From positions 1 through 11,674 of the forward strand of contig CAKQWL010000022.1 in assembly GCA_934278965.1 (NCBI GenBank): 11,674 nt of DNA, read 5' to 3'. The notes under the pieces were generated by a model that saw only the letters and a list, made by a program, of their open reading frames with translations, was not told the DNA's origin and searched no databases. Numbering within the stretch: position 1 is the first letter of the stretch; each line of letters opens with the position of its first letter. The stretch comes from an uncultured Clostridia bacterium. Its GTDB lineage: Bacteria > Bacillota > Clostridia > Peptostreptococcales > Anaerovoracaceae. The translations under genes and the position numbers were made by a program. Below, one piece after another: positions 1 through 7,419 of this stretch.

Positions 1-1
1 C

Positions 2-553
2 CATCGCACCTTATTTTTTGATTACTACAAGCATAATTTAATTTATCGGGATGCCAAGCCGAATAAGGCGCATCTCGCGTTGGCGGAACTGGAGCGTCAG
101 GGAAAGCTGCTTTCGGTTGTAACACAAAATATTGACGGGCTTCATCAGCTTGCCGGAAGCAAGCGGGTTCATGAACTGCACGGCTCGGTGCTTCGGAATT
201 ACTGCTCGAGGTGCCATACTTTTTATGATCTGGATTACATTATGGATCCGGAGAATTGTGCGGAGGATGGCCTGGTGCCGATTTGCCGGAAATGCGGCGG
301 TGTCGTGAAGCCGGATGTGGTGCTTTATGAAGAATCGCTGGATGACCGTGTCATTCGGGAGGCGGTCGGAGACATCGAGGCGGCGGACTGTCTGATTATT
401 GGGGGAACATCGCTTGTCGTTTATCCCGCGGCGGGATTTATCAATTATTTCCGAGGGAAAAACATGATTTTGATCAATAAAACCGAAACTTCTTACGACA
501 GCAGAGCGGATCTGGTTATCTATGATTCCATCGGCAAGGTTCTCGGAAATTAG
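2..553 (+). CDS. Sir2-family NAD-dependent protein deacylase (sirtuin), 3' part
   Basis: The gene enters from the left edge already open; the frame is read from position 2 to a TAG stop and shows 183 codons. Sirtuins remove acyl groups from lysines using NAD+, giving nicotinamide and O-acyl-ADP-ribose, in the cytoplasm. Seen here: the segment AKPNKAH that precedes the conserved core, the NAD-binding TQNIDGLH motif, the catalytic histidine in HELHGS, a four-cysteine zinc site (CSRC then ICRKC), and the C-terminal GTSLVVYPAAG nucleotide-binding segment. The N-terminal GAGxS Rossmann motif must lie beyond the left edge. A TTG at 80 could act as a start but would remove conserved sequence, so I treat the gene as truncated by the window only. 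surE follows in the same direction about 70-90 nt downstream with no visible terminator, so co-transcription is possible. Whether it acts on acetyl or longer acyl groups cannot be told from this fragment. Confidence 0.95.
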   Translation, partial: HRTLFFDYYKHNLIYRDAKPNKAHLALAELERQGKLLSVVTQNIDGLHQLAGSKRVHELHGSVLRNYCSRCHTFYDLDYIMDPENCAEDGLVPICRKCGGVVKPDVVLYEESLDDRVIREAVGDIEAADCLIIGGTSLVVYPAAGFINYFRGKNMILINKTETSYDSRADLVIYDSIGKVLGN

Positions 554-642
554 TTCCGGCGGATCCGAAGAAAGAAAACCGTTGACGACTCCAGGATGAG
601 AACGCTTCGAAAAAAGGACGAATGAAAGGGCAGAAAAGGAAG

Positions 643-1440
643 ATGGCAAAAAAGAAAATTTTAATATCGAATGATGACGGTATCGGTGCGCGCGGAATCC
701 GGATGTTGACGGCGGCGCTGTCGGAAGCAGCGGATGTTTATGTGTGCGCGCCGCATAGGCAGAGAAGTGCGTCCGGTCACGGGATTACGATCCGGGAAGG
801 CATTTGCGCGGAGGAAACGGAGGTCCCCGGGGCGAAGGCGGCATATGCGATTACGGGAACGCCGGTGGACTGCGTCAAGCTCGGACTGTTTTTGCTCCGA
901 AATCAGGGGATTGACATCGACATGGTTTTTTCCGGGATCAACCACGGCAGCAACCTGGGGACGGATGCCGTTTATTCGGGAACGGTTTCAGCGGCGCTGG
1001 AGGGAAGCTTAAAAGGCTGTCCGGCGGTTGCTGTTTCAGTCACAGCGGACGACCCGGCGCATTTTGAGGCGGCGTGCAGTCTCGCGGTATTCTTTGCCGA
1101 AGAGGGTGCGGAATGGATCGGGAAAGATACGACCATCAATATCAATGTGCCGGATCTTGCCGCAGAGGATATCCGTGGAGTTCGGATTGCTCCGCTCGGA
1201 AAGCAGCTTTATGCCGAGGAATATCTTCCGGGAGAACGCGCGGACGGAACGAAGATCTATTTTTATCACGGGGAGGAACTGCCGCCCGCGGAGGAGGAAC
1301 AGGGCACGGATGTGCGATTTGCGTCAGAGGGCTACGCAACGATAACGCCGATTCATGCGGATTTGACTTTTGAGGCGAAACTGAGAGAGATCGAAGCTCT
1401 CGCGAAGGAGCTGTCCCGAATACCGAAGACGGGACTTTGA
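643..1440 (+). CDS. surE: 5'/3'-nucleotidase SurE
   Basis: SurE is a metal-dependent phosphatase of nucleoside 5'- and 3'-monophosphates and short polyphosphates, acting in the cytoplasm. From the ATG at 643 the protein is 265 residues, close to the usual 250-260. Family signatures are present: ILISNDDG at residues 6-13 with the metal-binding aspartate pair, APHRQRSASGHG (37-47) with the conserved serine, TGTPVDCVKLGL (71-82), and the metal-ligand asparagine in SGINHGSNLG (98-107). An in-frame ATG at 622 would add seven mostly basic residues. Neither start has a textbook ribosome binding site: AGGA lies 3 nt before 622, while AGGAAG abuts 643 and GAAAGGG lies 12 nt before it. I prefer 643 because SurE proteins normally begin directly at the first beta strand. 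No intrinsic terminator follows. Confidence 0.95.
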   Translation: MAKKKILISNDDGIGARGIRMLTAALSEAADVYVCAPHRQRSASGHGITIREGICAEETEVPGAKAAYAITGTPVDCVKLGLFLLRNQGIDIDMVFSGINHGSNLGTDAVYSGTVSAALEGSLKGCPAVAVSVTADDPAHFEAACSLAVFFAEEGAEWIGKDTTININVPDLAAEDIRGVRIAPLGKQLYAEEYLPGERADGTKIYFYHGEELPPAEEEQGTDVRFASEGYATITPIHADLTFEAKLREIEALAKELSRIPKTGL

Positions 1441-1481
1441 ATCGCGGCGGAAAACAGCGGAATTCAAGAACCCGAAAATAG

Positions 1482-1499
1482 TTGTTAAATTATTAACAT
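1482..1499. promoter_or_regulatory. Candidate Rex (redox repressor) operator
   Basis: The sequence TTGTTAAATTATTAACAT is a dyad with arms TGTTAA and TTAACA around a 4-nt ATTA spacer. It matches the Rex consensus TTGTTAANNNNTTAACAA at 13 of 14 specified bases, the last base being T instead of A. Rex is the NADH/NAD+-sensing repressor of Gram-positive bacteria, and in solventogenic clostridia thiolase is an established target. Here the site begins 34 bp upstream of the proposed -35 box of the thiolase promoter. That placement is upstream rather than overlapping, so the mode of repression is uncertain. Confidence 0.72.
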
Positions 1500-1515
1500 T
1501 TTTTCGTGAAAAGGC

Positions 1516-1543
1516 TTGCAATTATTTTTCCATATGTTATTAT
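1516..1543 (+). promoter_or_regulatory. Sigma-A promoter of the thiolase gene (extended -10)
   Basis: TTGCAA (1516-1521) as -35 and TATTAT (1538-1543) as -10 are separated by 16 bp, and a TG one base before the -10 (1535-1536) makes it an extended -10 element. The surroundings are very AT-rich. Transcription would begin near 1550, leaving a leader of about 60 nt. That leader holds an AU-only 8-bp inverted repeat (1566-1573 with 1582-1589) and then an ideal AGGAGG (1596-1601), 8 nt before the ATG. This fits a strongly expressed gene. Confidence 0.75.
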
Positions 1544-1609
1544 GTTAGTGAAGTCTTAATTTGATTATTATTTGCAAAGTAAAATAATATGTTTTAGGAG
1601 GATTAAAAA

Positions 1610-2791
1610 ATGAGAGAAGTTGTAATCGTAGGCGCAGCAAGAACCGCGATCGGAAGCTTTGGCGGTTCCCTGAAGACAGTTCCAGCAGTTACCCTCGGTG
1701 CAGTTGCAGTGAAGGAAGCGATCAAGAGAGCCGGCATTACTCCGGATATGATTGATGAAGTAATCATGGGTAACGTGCTTCAGGCAGGTCTCGGACAGAA
1801 CGTTGCAAGACAGATCTCCATGGAAGCAGGAATCCCGAAGGAAGTTCCTTCCATGACACTGAATAAGGTATGCGGTTCCGGCCTCAGAGCTGTTGAACTT
1901 GCTGCTCAGATCATCAAGGCTGGCGATGCTGATGTTATCGTAGCCGGCGGTGCTGAAAACATGTCCCTTTCTCCGTATGTAGTTCCGGCTGCAAGATGGG
2001 GAGCAAGAATGGGCGACACAAAGATGGTAGACGTTATGATCAGAGACGGACTCTCTGATGCATTCAGCGGCGTTCACATGGGTATCACAGCTGAGAACAT
2101 CTGTGATCAGTGGGGACTCACAAGAGAAGAACTGGACCAGTTCGCAGCTGCTTCCCAGAACAAGGCAGAGGCTGCAATCGCTGCAGGAAAGTTCAAGGAT
2201 GAGATCGTTCCGGTAGAAATCCCGCAGAAGAAGGGTGATCCGAAAATCTTCGATACAGACGAATTCCCAAGAGCAGGCGTAACAGCAGAAGGTCTTGGCG
2301 GACTGAAGCCGGCATTCAAGAAGGACGGTATGGTAACAGCTGCAAACGCATCCGGTATCAATGACTCCGGTGCTGCTGTAATCGTTATGTCCAAGGAAAA
2401 GGCTGACGAGCTCGGACTCAAGGCAATGGCTACAATCAAGTCCTACGCTTCCGCTGGTGTTGATCCGCAGATCATGGGTATTGGCCCGGTTCCTTCCACA
2501 AAGAAGGCACTCGAGAGAGCTGGTCTTGAGATCAAGGACATCGACCTGATCGAAGCAAACGAAGCTTTCGCAGCTCAGTCTGTAGCAGTTGGTAAGGAAC
2601 TCGGATTCGACGCAAGCAAGCTCAACGTAAACGGCGGAGCAATCGCACTTGGTCACCCGATCGGAGCATCCGGCTGCAGAATCCTCGTTACACTCCTGTA
2701 TGAGATGGCAAGAAGAGACGCAAAGACTGGTCTTGCTACACTCTGCATCGGCGGTGGACAGGGTACAGCGCTTATCGTAGAAAGAAAATAA
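1610..2791 (+). CDS. thlA: Acetyl-CoA C-acetyltransferase (biosynthetic thiolase)
   Basis: This enzyme condenses two acetyl-CoA to acetoacetyl-CoA, the entry step of butyrate/butanol-type fermentation, and can also run in reverse. The 393-residue length is standard for thiolase II. The nucleophilic cysteine is Cys88 in NKVCGSG, the catalytic histidine is His349 in [10 protein letters not shown], and the second active-site cysteine is Cys379 in CIGGGQG. GGAENMS and NEAFAAQ are also conserved thiolase segments. The start is fixed by AGGAGG 8 nt upstream. All 15 arginines are encoded by AGA, and the gene favours GCA/GCT, GTT/GTA and CTC, quite unlike its neighbours, which mix CGC, CGG, CGA, AGG and AGA. 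I read this as selection for high expression rather than transfer. A strong promoter, a Rex-like operator and a dedicated terminator make it a monocistronic, redox-regulated unit. No crt/bcd/hbd partners lie beside it. The symbol atoB would be equally acceptable. Confidence 0.96.
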   Translation: MREVVIVGAARTAIGSFGGSLKTVPAVTLGAVAVKEAIKRAGITPDMIDEVIMGNVLQAGLGQNVARQISMEAGIPKEVPSMTLNKVCGSGLRAVELAAQIIKAGDADVIVAGGAENMSLSPYVVPAARWGARMGDTKMVDVMIRDGLSDAFSGVHMGITAENICDQWGLTREELDQFAAASQNKAEAAIAAGKFKDEIVPVEIPQKKGDPKIFDTDEFPRAGVTAEGLGGLKPAFKKDGMVTAANASGINDSGAAVIVMSKEKADELGLKAMATIKSYASAGVDPQIMGIGPVPSTKKALERAGLEIKDIDLIEANEAFAAQSVAVGKELGFDASKLNVNGGAIALGHPIGASGCRILVTLLYEMARRDAKTGLATLCIGGGQGTALIVERK

Positions 2792-2831
2792 GATCGTTTA
2801 TTTTATGAACGAAACCGGGGATCTCCCGGTG

Positions 2832-2861
2832 AAAGCCCCTCGCATGCGAGGGGCTTTTTTA
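2832..2861 (+). terminator. Intrinsic terminator of the thiolase gene
   Basis: AGCCCCTCG and CGAGGGGCT (2834-2842 and 2847-2855) form a perfect stem around a GCAT loop; the 22-bp whole is a full palindrome. AA before and TT after extend the pairing. A run of six T (2855-2860) follows directly. It starts 40 nt after the thiolase stop. A smaller G/C hairpin (2815-2829, arms CCGGG and CCCGG) lies just upstream. Confidence 0.95.
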
Positions 2862-2862
2862 T

Positions 2863-2891
2863 TTGTATTCCCGCGCTCTGTGTGGTATACT
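2863..2891 (+). promoter_or_regulatory. Sigma-A promoter of glnS (extended -10)
   Basis: TTGTAT (2863-2868) and TATACT (2886-2891) are 17 bp apart, and TG at 2883-2884 gives an extended -10. It begins immediately after the T-run of the thiolase terminator, so glnS is insulated from thiolase transcription. The predicted start near 2898 leaves a leader of about 25 nt. Confidence 0.78.
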
Positions 2892-2909
2892 ACAGGTAAG
2901 ATTTTTTAT

Positions 2910-2915
2910 GGAGGG
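2910..2915 (+). promoter_or_regulatory. Ribosome binding site that fixes the glnS start
   Basis: GGAGGG ends 6 nt before the ATG at 2922. The open frame runs further upstream (ATG at 2805), but that extension would translate through the terminator stem and the promoter, so the downstream ATG is the real start. Confidence 0.9.
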
Positions 2916-2921
2916 AATAAA

Positions 2922-4556
<1,635 letters not shown>

Positions 4557-4692
4557 GAGAATCGAATCAATAAAGGAAAAAGCGTTTTTAGCGCTCTGCG
4601 GACGAGGCAAGGATATGCGCAGGCAGGCACAGCAAAGGCGTGCCGCTGGCAAGCGAACGAAAACGTGCAAAAGACATGAAAATGAAATAGGA

Positions 4693-4723
4693 AAAAGGAG
4701 CGTTCCGTCGGAACGCTCCTTTT
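4693..4723. terminator. Bidirectional intrinsic terminator between glnS and the tolC-like gene
   Basis: GGAGCGTTCC (4697-4706) pairs perfectly with GGAACGCTCC (4710-4719) around a 3-nt loop GTC. Four A precede the stem and four T follow, with a fifth A on the left (4692), so both directions end in a T-rich tract. The convergent genes share it. The 136 nt between the glnS stop and this stem hold no gene I can support, only weak inverted repeats such as GGCAC/GTGCC (4626-4644). Confidence 0.93.
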
Positions 4724-4760
4724 GTGTGCGTGTTGCTTTTGCAGAATTCCTGAAAGTTCC

Positions 4761-4792
4761 TGCTTACAGAAGTCCTTGCTTACAGAATTCCT
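4761..4792. repeat. Tandem 16-bp direct repeat across the tolC-like stop codon
   Basis: TGCTTACAGAAGTCCT (4761-4776) is followed head-to-tail by TGCTTACAGAATTCCT (4777-4792), differing at one base. A more degenerate third copy with a 2-nt insertion and a changed base lies just downstream at 4734-4751. The inner copy contains the stop codon of the - strand gene and the outer copy repeats it out of frame. It looks like slippage or unequal duplication at the 3' end of the gene. Confidence 0.85.
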
Positions 4793-5946
4793 GCTTTCGT
4801 ATTGTACTGGAAGCTGTACACCGCCAGATCGTAATTGGTAATGGCGCTGTATACACCGAGCTGTGCGGCGGCGGAAGCGTTCTGCGCACTCTGAAGATCG
4901 GTCAGTGTGCACATGCCTGCATCGTACTGAAGCTGTGCGAGACGCGCACCTTCTTTTGCGTTTTCATAGGTGGACTGCGCGACCGAAACGGCCTCCTTCA
5001 AATCCTGAAGCTCCATATAAGCGGTGCGGATTTCGATTTCGACGGAGGTCAGCTTTGTTTCGTAGGCGAGCTTGCGTCCGTTGTAGGTTGCCTGACCGCC
5101 GAGGTAGGTCGCCGAATCACGAGGGTAGGCCTTCACGCTGTTAAAAGCAAGTTCCGCGTTTTCCATATCGTATTTCGCCTGCATGATATCGGCTCTGTTT
5201 GCTAAAGCGGAACGGATAGAGCTGTCCAGATCGATCGTCGGCATCGGTACCTGCGTCAGAGAGTCTGTCAGCGTCAGCTTCTGCATGGTGTCATAGTTGA
5301 ACGCCATGTTGGTCTGCATCTTAACGGAGGTCAGGGAAGTCAGCGCGGCGGATTCCTGCTGTTTGGCAGAAAGATAGGCATTTTCCGCCTGGAGGACATC
5401 CATTTTGGAAGCAACGCCGAGCTTAAACTTTTTCTGTGTGTTTTCAAAAAGAGTTTTCTTGATCTGCGCGGTCTCCTGTGCGATGCGGTAGTTTTCATTG
5501 CTCATCAAAAGCCCGTAATAAGCTTGAATGGTTTGATTTTTGATCCCGTTTATACCGGCCTCGTATGCAACCGGAGTATAGGATCTGTAAAAGTCTTTGG
5601 CGAGAGTGGCCTGCTTGCCGGTTAAGGAGTTAAGAGAAGGAACAGAGCTGACCTGCTGCTTCTGCTGCGGTGTCATGCTGTTGTAAAGGTCGCGCGCATC
5701 CCTGATCGCACTGATGGCCTCAAACTGTCCTTTGGCAGCGGCCTCGTTGCCGTCCTTGGCAAGCTTCACCGATTCAAATGCGGGGCCGGTCGAAGTCATT
5801 CTTTCGATGGCCTGATCCAGTGAAAGCTTGATCTCACTTCCGGTAAAAGTCATGGCCGCGCTGCTTTTGGTATCAGCCGCAAAAACGGCGGAAACACTGG
5901 CGAGCGAAAGCGACAGCGCCAGAACAAAACTGAGTGCTTTTTTCAT
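4780..5946 (-). CDS. Secreted TolC-family-like (outer membrane efflux protein-like) protein
   Basis: The 388-residue protein has a clear signal peptide (MKKALSF, a hydrophobic stretch, then VFAA near residues 21-24). The start is chosen because AAAGGAAG lies 7 nt upstream; a longer frame from a TTG at 5979 would swallow this site. The mature part is almost all helical and alanine/glutamine-rich. It shows the paired repeat of TolC-type channels: KKFKLGVASKMDVLQAENAY (173-192) in the first half and LQYDAGMCTLTDLQSAQN (339-356) in the second, each followed by a long coiled-coil-like helix. The family forms trimeric tunnels for efflux and type I secretion in outer membranes. Here the stretches that would form the beta-barrel look too short (about 90-130 and 271-300), and no MFP, ABC or RND pump gene is adjacent. 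It may therefore be a barrel-less envelope protein built on the TolC helical fold. Family membership is well supported; export function is inference. Confidence 0.82.
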   Translation of the reverse strand: MKKALSFVLALSLSLASVSAVFAADTKSSAAMTFTGSEIKLSLDQAIERMTSTGPAFESVKLAKDGNEAAAKGQFEAISAIRDARDLYNSMTPQQKQQVSSVPSLNSLTGKQATLAKDFYRSYTPVAYEAGINGIKNQTIQAYYGLLMSNENYRIAQETAQIKKTLFENTQKKFKLGVASKMDVLQAENAYLSAKQQESAALTSLTSVKMQTNMAFNYDTMQKLTLTDSLTQVPMPTIDLDSSIRSALANRADIMQAKYDMENAELAFNSVKAYPRDSATYLGGQATYNGRKLAYETKLTSVEIEIRTAYMELQDLKEAVSVAQSTYENAKEGARLAQLQYDAGMCTLTDLQSAQNASAAAQLGVYSAITNYDLAVYSFQYNTKAGIL

Positions 5947-5953
5947 AAAAATT

Positions 5954-5961
5954 CTTCCTTT
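5954..5961 (-). promoter_or_regulatory. Ribosome binding site that fixes the tolC-like start
   Basis: On the - strand AAAGGAAG ends 7 nt before the ATG at 5946-5944. It selects the signal-peptide methionine over the upstream TTG at 5979. Confidence 0.85.
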
Positions 5962-5981
5962 CAAATTCGATTTTCTCAAAA

Positions 5982-5997
5982 CCGACCCGCGGGTCGG
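5982..5997. repeat. Perfect 16-bp G/C palindrome in the tolC-like leader
   Basis: CCGACCCGCGGGTCGG equals its own reverse complement. On the - strand transcript it would sit about 10-25 nt after the predicted start and is followed by TTTTGAG. It could be an RNA hairpin (leader structure or weak attenuator) or a DNA operator placed just downstream of the promoter. The sequence alone does not decide between these. Confidence 0.8.
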
Positions 5998-6013
5998 GAT
6001 CTTTCATGAGACC

Positions 6014-6042
6014 ATTATAGCGTCTTTGAAAAGACAATTCAA
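6014..6042 (-). promoter_or_regulatory. Sigma-A promoter of the tolC-like gene, with a dyad in the spacer
   Basis: Read on the - strand, TTGAAT (6042-6037) and a consensus TATAAT (6019-6014) are separated by exactly 17 bp. Inside the spacer lies GTCTTTTCAAAGAC (6035-6022), a perfect dyad with 6-bp arms around TC. A repressor bound there would block RNA polymerase, so this is a candidate operator. The predicted start near 6007 gives a leader of about 60 nt. Confidence 0.8.
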
Positions 6043-6053
6043 CTAATAATTTA

Positions 6054-6080
6054 TTAAGAAATCTTAAAGAATTCTTTAAG
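6054..6080. repeat. Two overlapping dyads, one a perfect 18-bp palindrome, between divergent promoters
   Basis: CTTAAAGAATTCTTTAAG (6063-6080) is a perfect palindrome. TTAAGA-AA-TCTTAA (6054-6067) is a second dyad overlapping its left end. The pair abuts the -35 box of the + strand LCP promoter (6081) and lies 11 bp from the -35 of the - strand promoter (6042). The position fits an operator controlling one or both divergent genes. I do not recognise a known regulator consensus. Confidence 0.82.
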
Positions 6081-6109
6081 GTGACTATTTCCTTTTTTCG
6101 TGCTATCAT
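6081..6109 (+). promoter_or_regulatory. Sigma-A promoter of the LCP-SLH unit (extended -10)
   Basis: GTGACT (6081-6086, 4 of 6 to the -35 consensus) and TATCAT (6104-6109, 5 of 6 to the -10 consensus) are 17 bp apart, and TG at 6101-6102 gives an extended -10. Transcription would begin near 6116, leaving a leader of about 120 nt before the LCP start. Confidence 0.65.
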
Positions 6110-6114
6110 GTAAA

Positions 6115-6236
6115 ATGAAAAGGATTCAAAAAACAACCGGGGAAGATTTGAGACAAAAACCGACGAAGAACCGAAGGAAAAGACCGGAGGGGAAGAAGGA
6201 AAAAAGCAGGAGAGAAAGAGAAAAGGGATATCGGGA
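6115..6236 (+). other. Purine-rich leader of the LCP gene, with a questionable 41-codon ORF
   Basis: About 100 of 122 bases are A or G, and in 6181-6230 only four are pyrimidines. A frame from ATG 6115 to TGA 6238-6240 would encode 41 very basic residues and overlap the LCP start as ATGA. Its ATG lies at the predicted transcription start and has no ribosome binding site. I regard it as a by-product of base composition unless translation is shown. AAAGGG (6222-6227), 9 nt before 6237, is the likely LCP ribosome binding site. Confidence 0.6.
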
Positions 6237-7337
6237 ATGAACGCAGAAGAGAAGAGACAGCGAAACCATGAAAAAAGGGTGATGGCCGCGGCAAAGCGGC
6301 GCCGAAAGGAAGAAAAAAAGGCGCAGCGCCGTGAAAAAAATGCCGGGGGCGGCGGAAAGAGGAAGAACTTTTGGAAAACCTTTGCGATTGCGCTTGGGAT
6401 TTTTCTGATTGTATTGATCCCGGTCGGAGCGGCAGTGAACCGATTTTTAGATACAAGTCCGTTTCAGGGGAAAGAAGAAGACGACTTCTCGGATGTGAAA
6501 TTCGAGGTGCTCGTCGATCCGGAAAGTCCGTTTTTTGCGGAGTTTTCCGATTCGGAGCGGATCAATATCCTTTTGATGGGCGTCAACCCGCCGCTGACCG
6601 ATACACTGATGCTTGGGAGCTTCGATCCGAAAAGCAAGCACGTGGATATCATCTCTATTCCAAGAGACACTTATTATTACAGACCGGGATACGGGGAGAC
6701 GGAATATGCGCAGTATAAAATCAACGCGGCTTTCCAGAAGAACCCGATGAACACGGCAAAGGCCGTCAGCGAGATTTTAATGGGAATACCGATCAATTAC
6801 TATGCGGTGGTAGAGTATGACGATATTCAGAAGATTGTCGATACCATGGGCGGTGTTCCGATGTATATTGAAAAGGACATGAATTACGATGACAATTGGG
6901 ATAAACCGCCGCTTCATATTCATTTGAAAGCGGGACAGCAGACCCTGTCCGGCGAAGACTCAGTGAAATTCCTGCGCTACCGGCACGGATACTCCGAAGG
7001 GGATATCGGAAGAGTAAAGGCCCAGCAGGTCTGGATGAAGAATGCGCTGTCTCAGGCGATTGATTACGGGATTCTGGATGTCGCAAAAGTAGCATTTGAG
7101 GAAATTGACTCCAATCTGACCTATCGGGCGATGCTGAGCCTCGGGACGAAGGCGCTCGGGATGGACGCGGAAAATATTTCGACATATACCATGCCGCATA
7201 CTTTGCAGGGAAAGCCGCCTTGGTATGTTTACCCGGATACGGTCGGCATTGAGGAAATGCTGCGAACCATTTACTCGATCGAGCCGGAAACGACAACGGA
7301 CGGCGCAATCAGCGACGGCGCGGTAAAGAGCGAATAA
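6237..7337 (+). CDS. LytR-CpsA-Psr (LCP) family cell-wall polymer ligase
   Basis: LCP proteins transfer undecaprenyl-pyrophosphate-linked glycopolymers (teichoic acids, capsule, secondary wall polymers) to peptidoglycan outside the membrane. The 366-residue protein has a short, strongly basic cytoplasmic tail (1-44), one transmembrane segment (about 45-67), a short stalk, then the LCP domain (about 105-285). Diagnostic residues are the aspartate in TDTLML (121-126), SIPRDT (140-145) with the key Arg143, KINAAF (161-166), FLRYRHG (245-251), and GDIGRVKAQQ (255-264) with Arg259. The remaining tail of about 80 residues has no motif I recognise. The SLH gene follows after 82 nt with no terminator, suggesting co-transcription. 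SLH domains bind secondary wall polymers, so this ligase could attach the polymer that the next product binds; that is inference from adjacency. Confidence 0.93.
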   Translation: MNAEEKRQRNHEKRVMAAAKRRRKEEKKAQRREKNAGGGGKRKNFWKTFAIALGIFLIVLIPVGAAVNRFLDTSPFQGKEEDDFSDVKFEVLVDPESPFFAEFSDSERINILLMGVNPPLTDTLMLGSFDPKSKHVDIISIPRDTYYYRPGYGETEYAQYKINAAFQKNPMNTAKAVSEILMGIPINYYAVVEYDDIQKIVDTMGGVPMYIEKDMNYDDNWDKPPLHIHLKAGQQTLSGEDSVKFLRYRHGYSEGDIGRVKAQQVWMKNALSQAIDYGILDVAKVAFEEIDSNLTYRAMLSLGTKALGMDAENISTYTMPHTLQGKPPWYVYPDTVGIEEMLRTIYSIEPETTTDGAISDGAVKSE

Positions 7338-7419
7338 GTAGAGGGGAAAGACAGCGGAAAGTAAAAAAAGAGAAGAGAAAAGAGAGACGAAAGAAACAGG
7401 GGAAACGGGGAGAAAAACA
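7338..7419 (+). other. Purine tract between the LCP and SLH genes
   Basis: Only 8 of 82 bases are pyrimidines, so this spacer is about 90% A/G. It contains no terminator and no promoter I can see, which supports read-through from the LCP gene. GGGGAG (7407-7412) lies 7 nt before the SLH start. Confidence 0.75.

Noticed and set aside
1561..1590. Second thiolase promoter (TTGATT, 18 bp, TAATAT)
   Set aside because: Its transcript would start around the AGGAGG and lose the ribosome binding site; the upstream extended -10 promoter is better.
1568..2656. Long open frame (362 codons) on the - strand opposite the thiolase gene
   Set aside because: It is an artefact of the thiolase codon bias: the sense strand avoids TTA, CTA and TCA codons, so few antisense stops appear. 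The product is cysteine/serine-rich with no domain.
2805..2921. N-terminal extension of GlnRS from the ATG at 2805
   Set aside because: It would be translated from the thiolase terminator stem and the glnS promoter. GGAGGG before 2922 gives the proper start and the standard family N-terminus.
4615..5205. + strand open frame of 196 codons running through the terminator into the tolC-like gene
   Set aside because: It crosses the bidirectional terminator and is antisense to a well-supported gene; composition is not protein-like.
5947..5979. Upstream TTG start for the tolC-like protein
   Set aside because: The extension would contain the ribosome binding site and spoil the signal peptide position.
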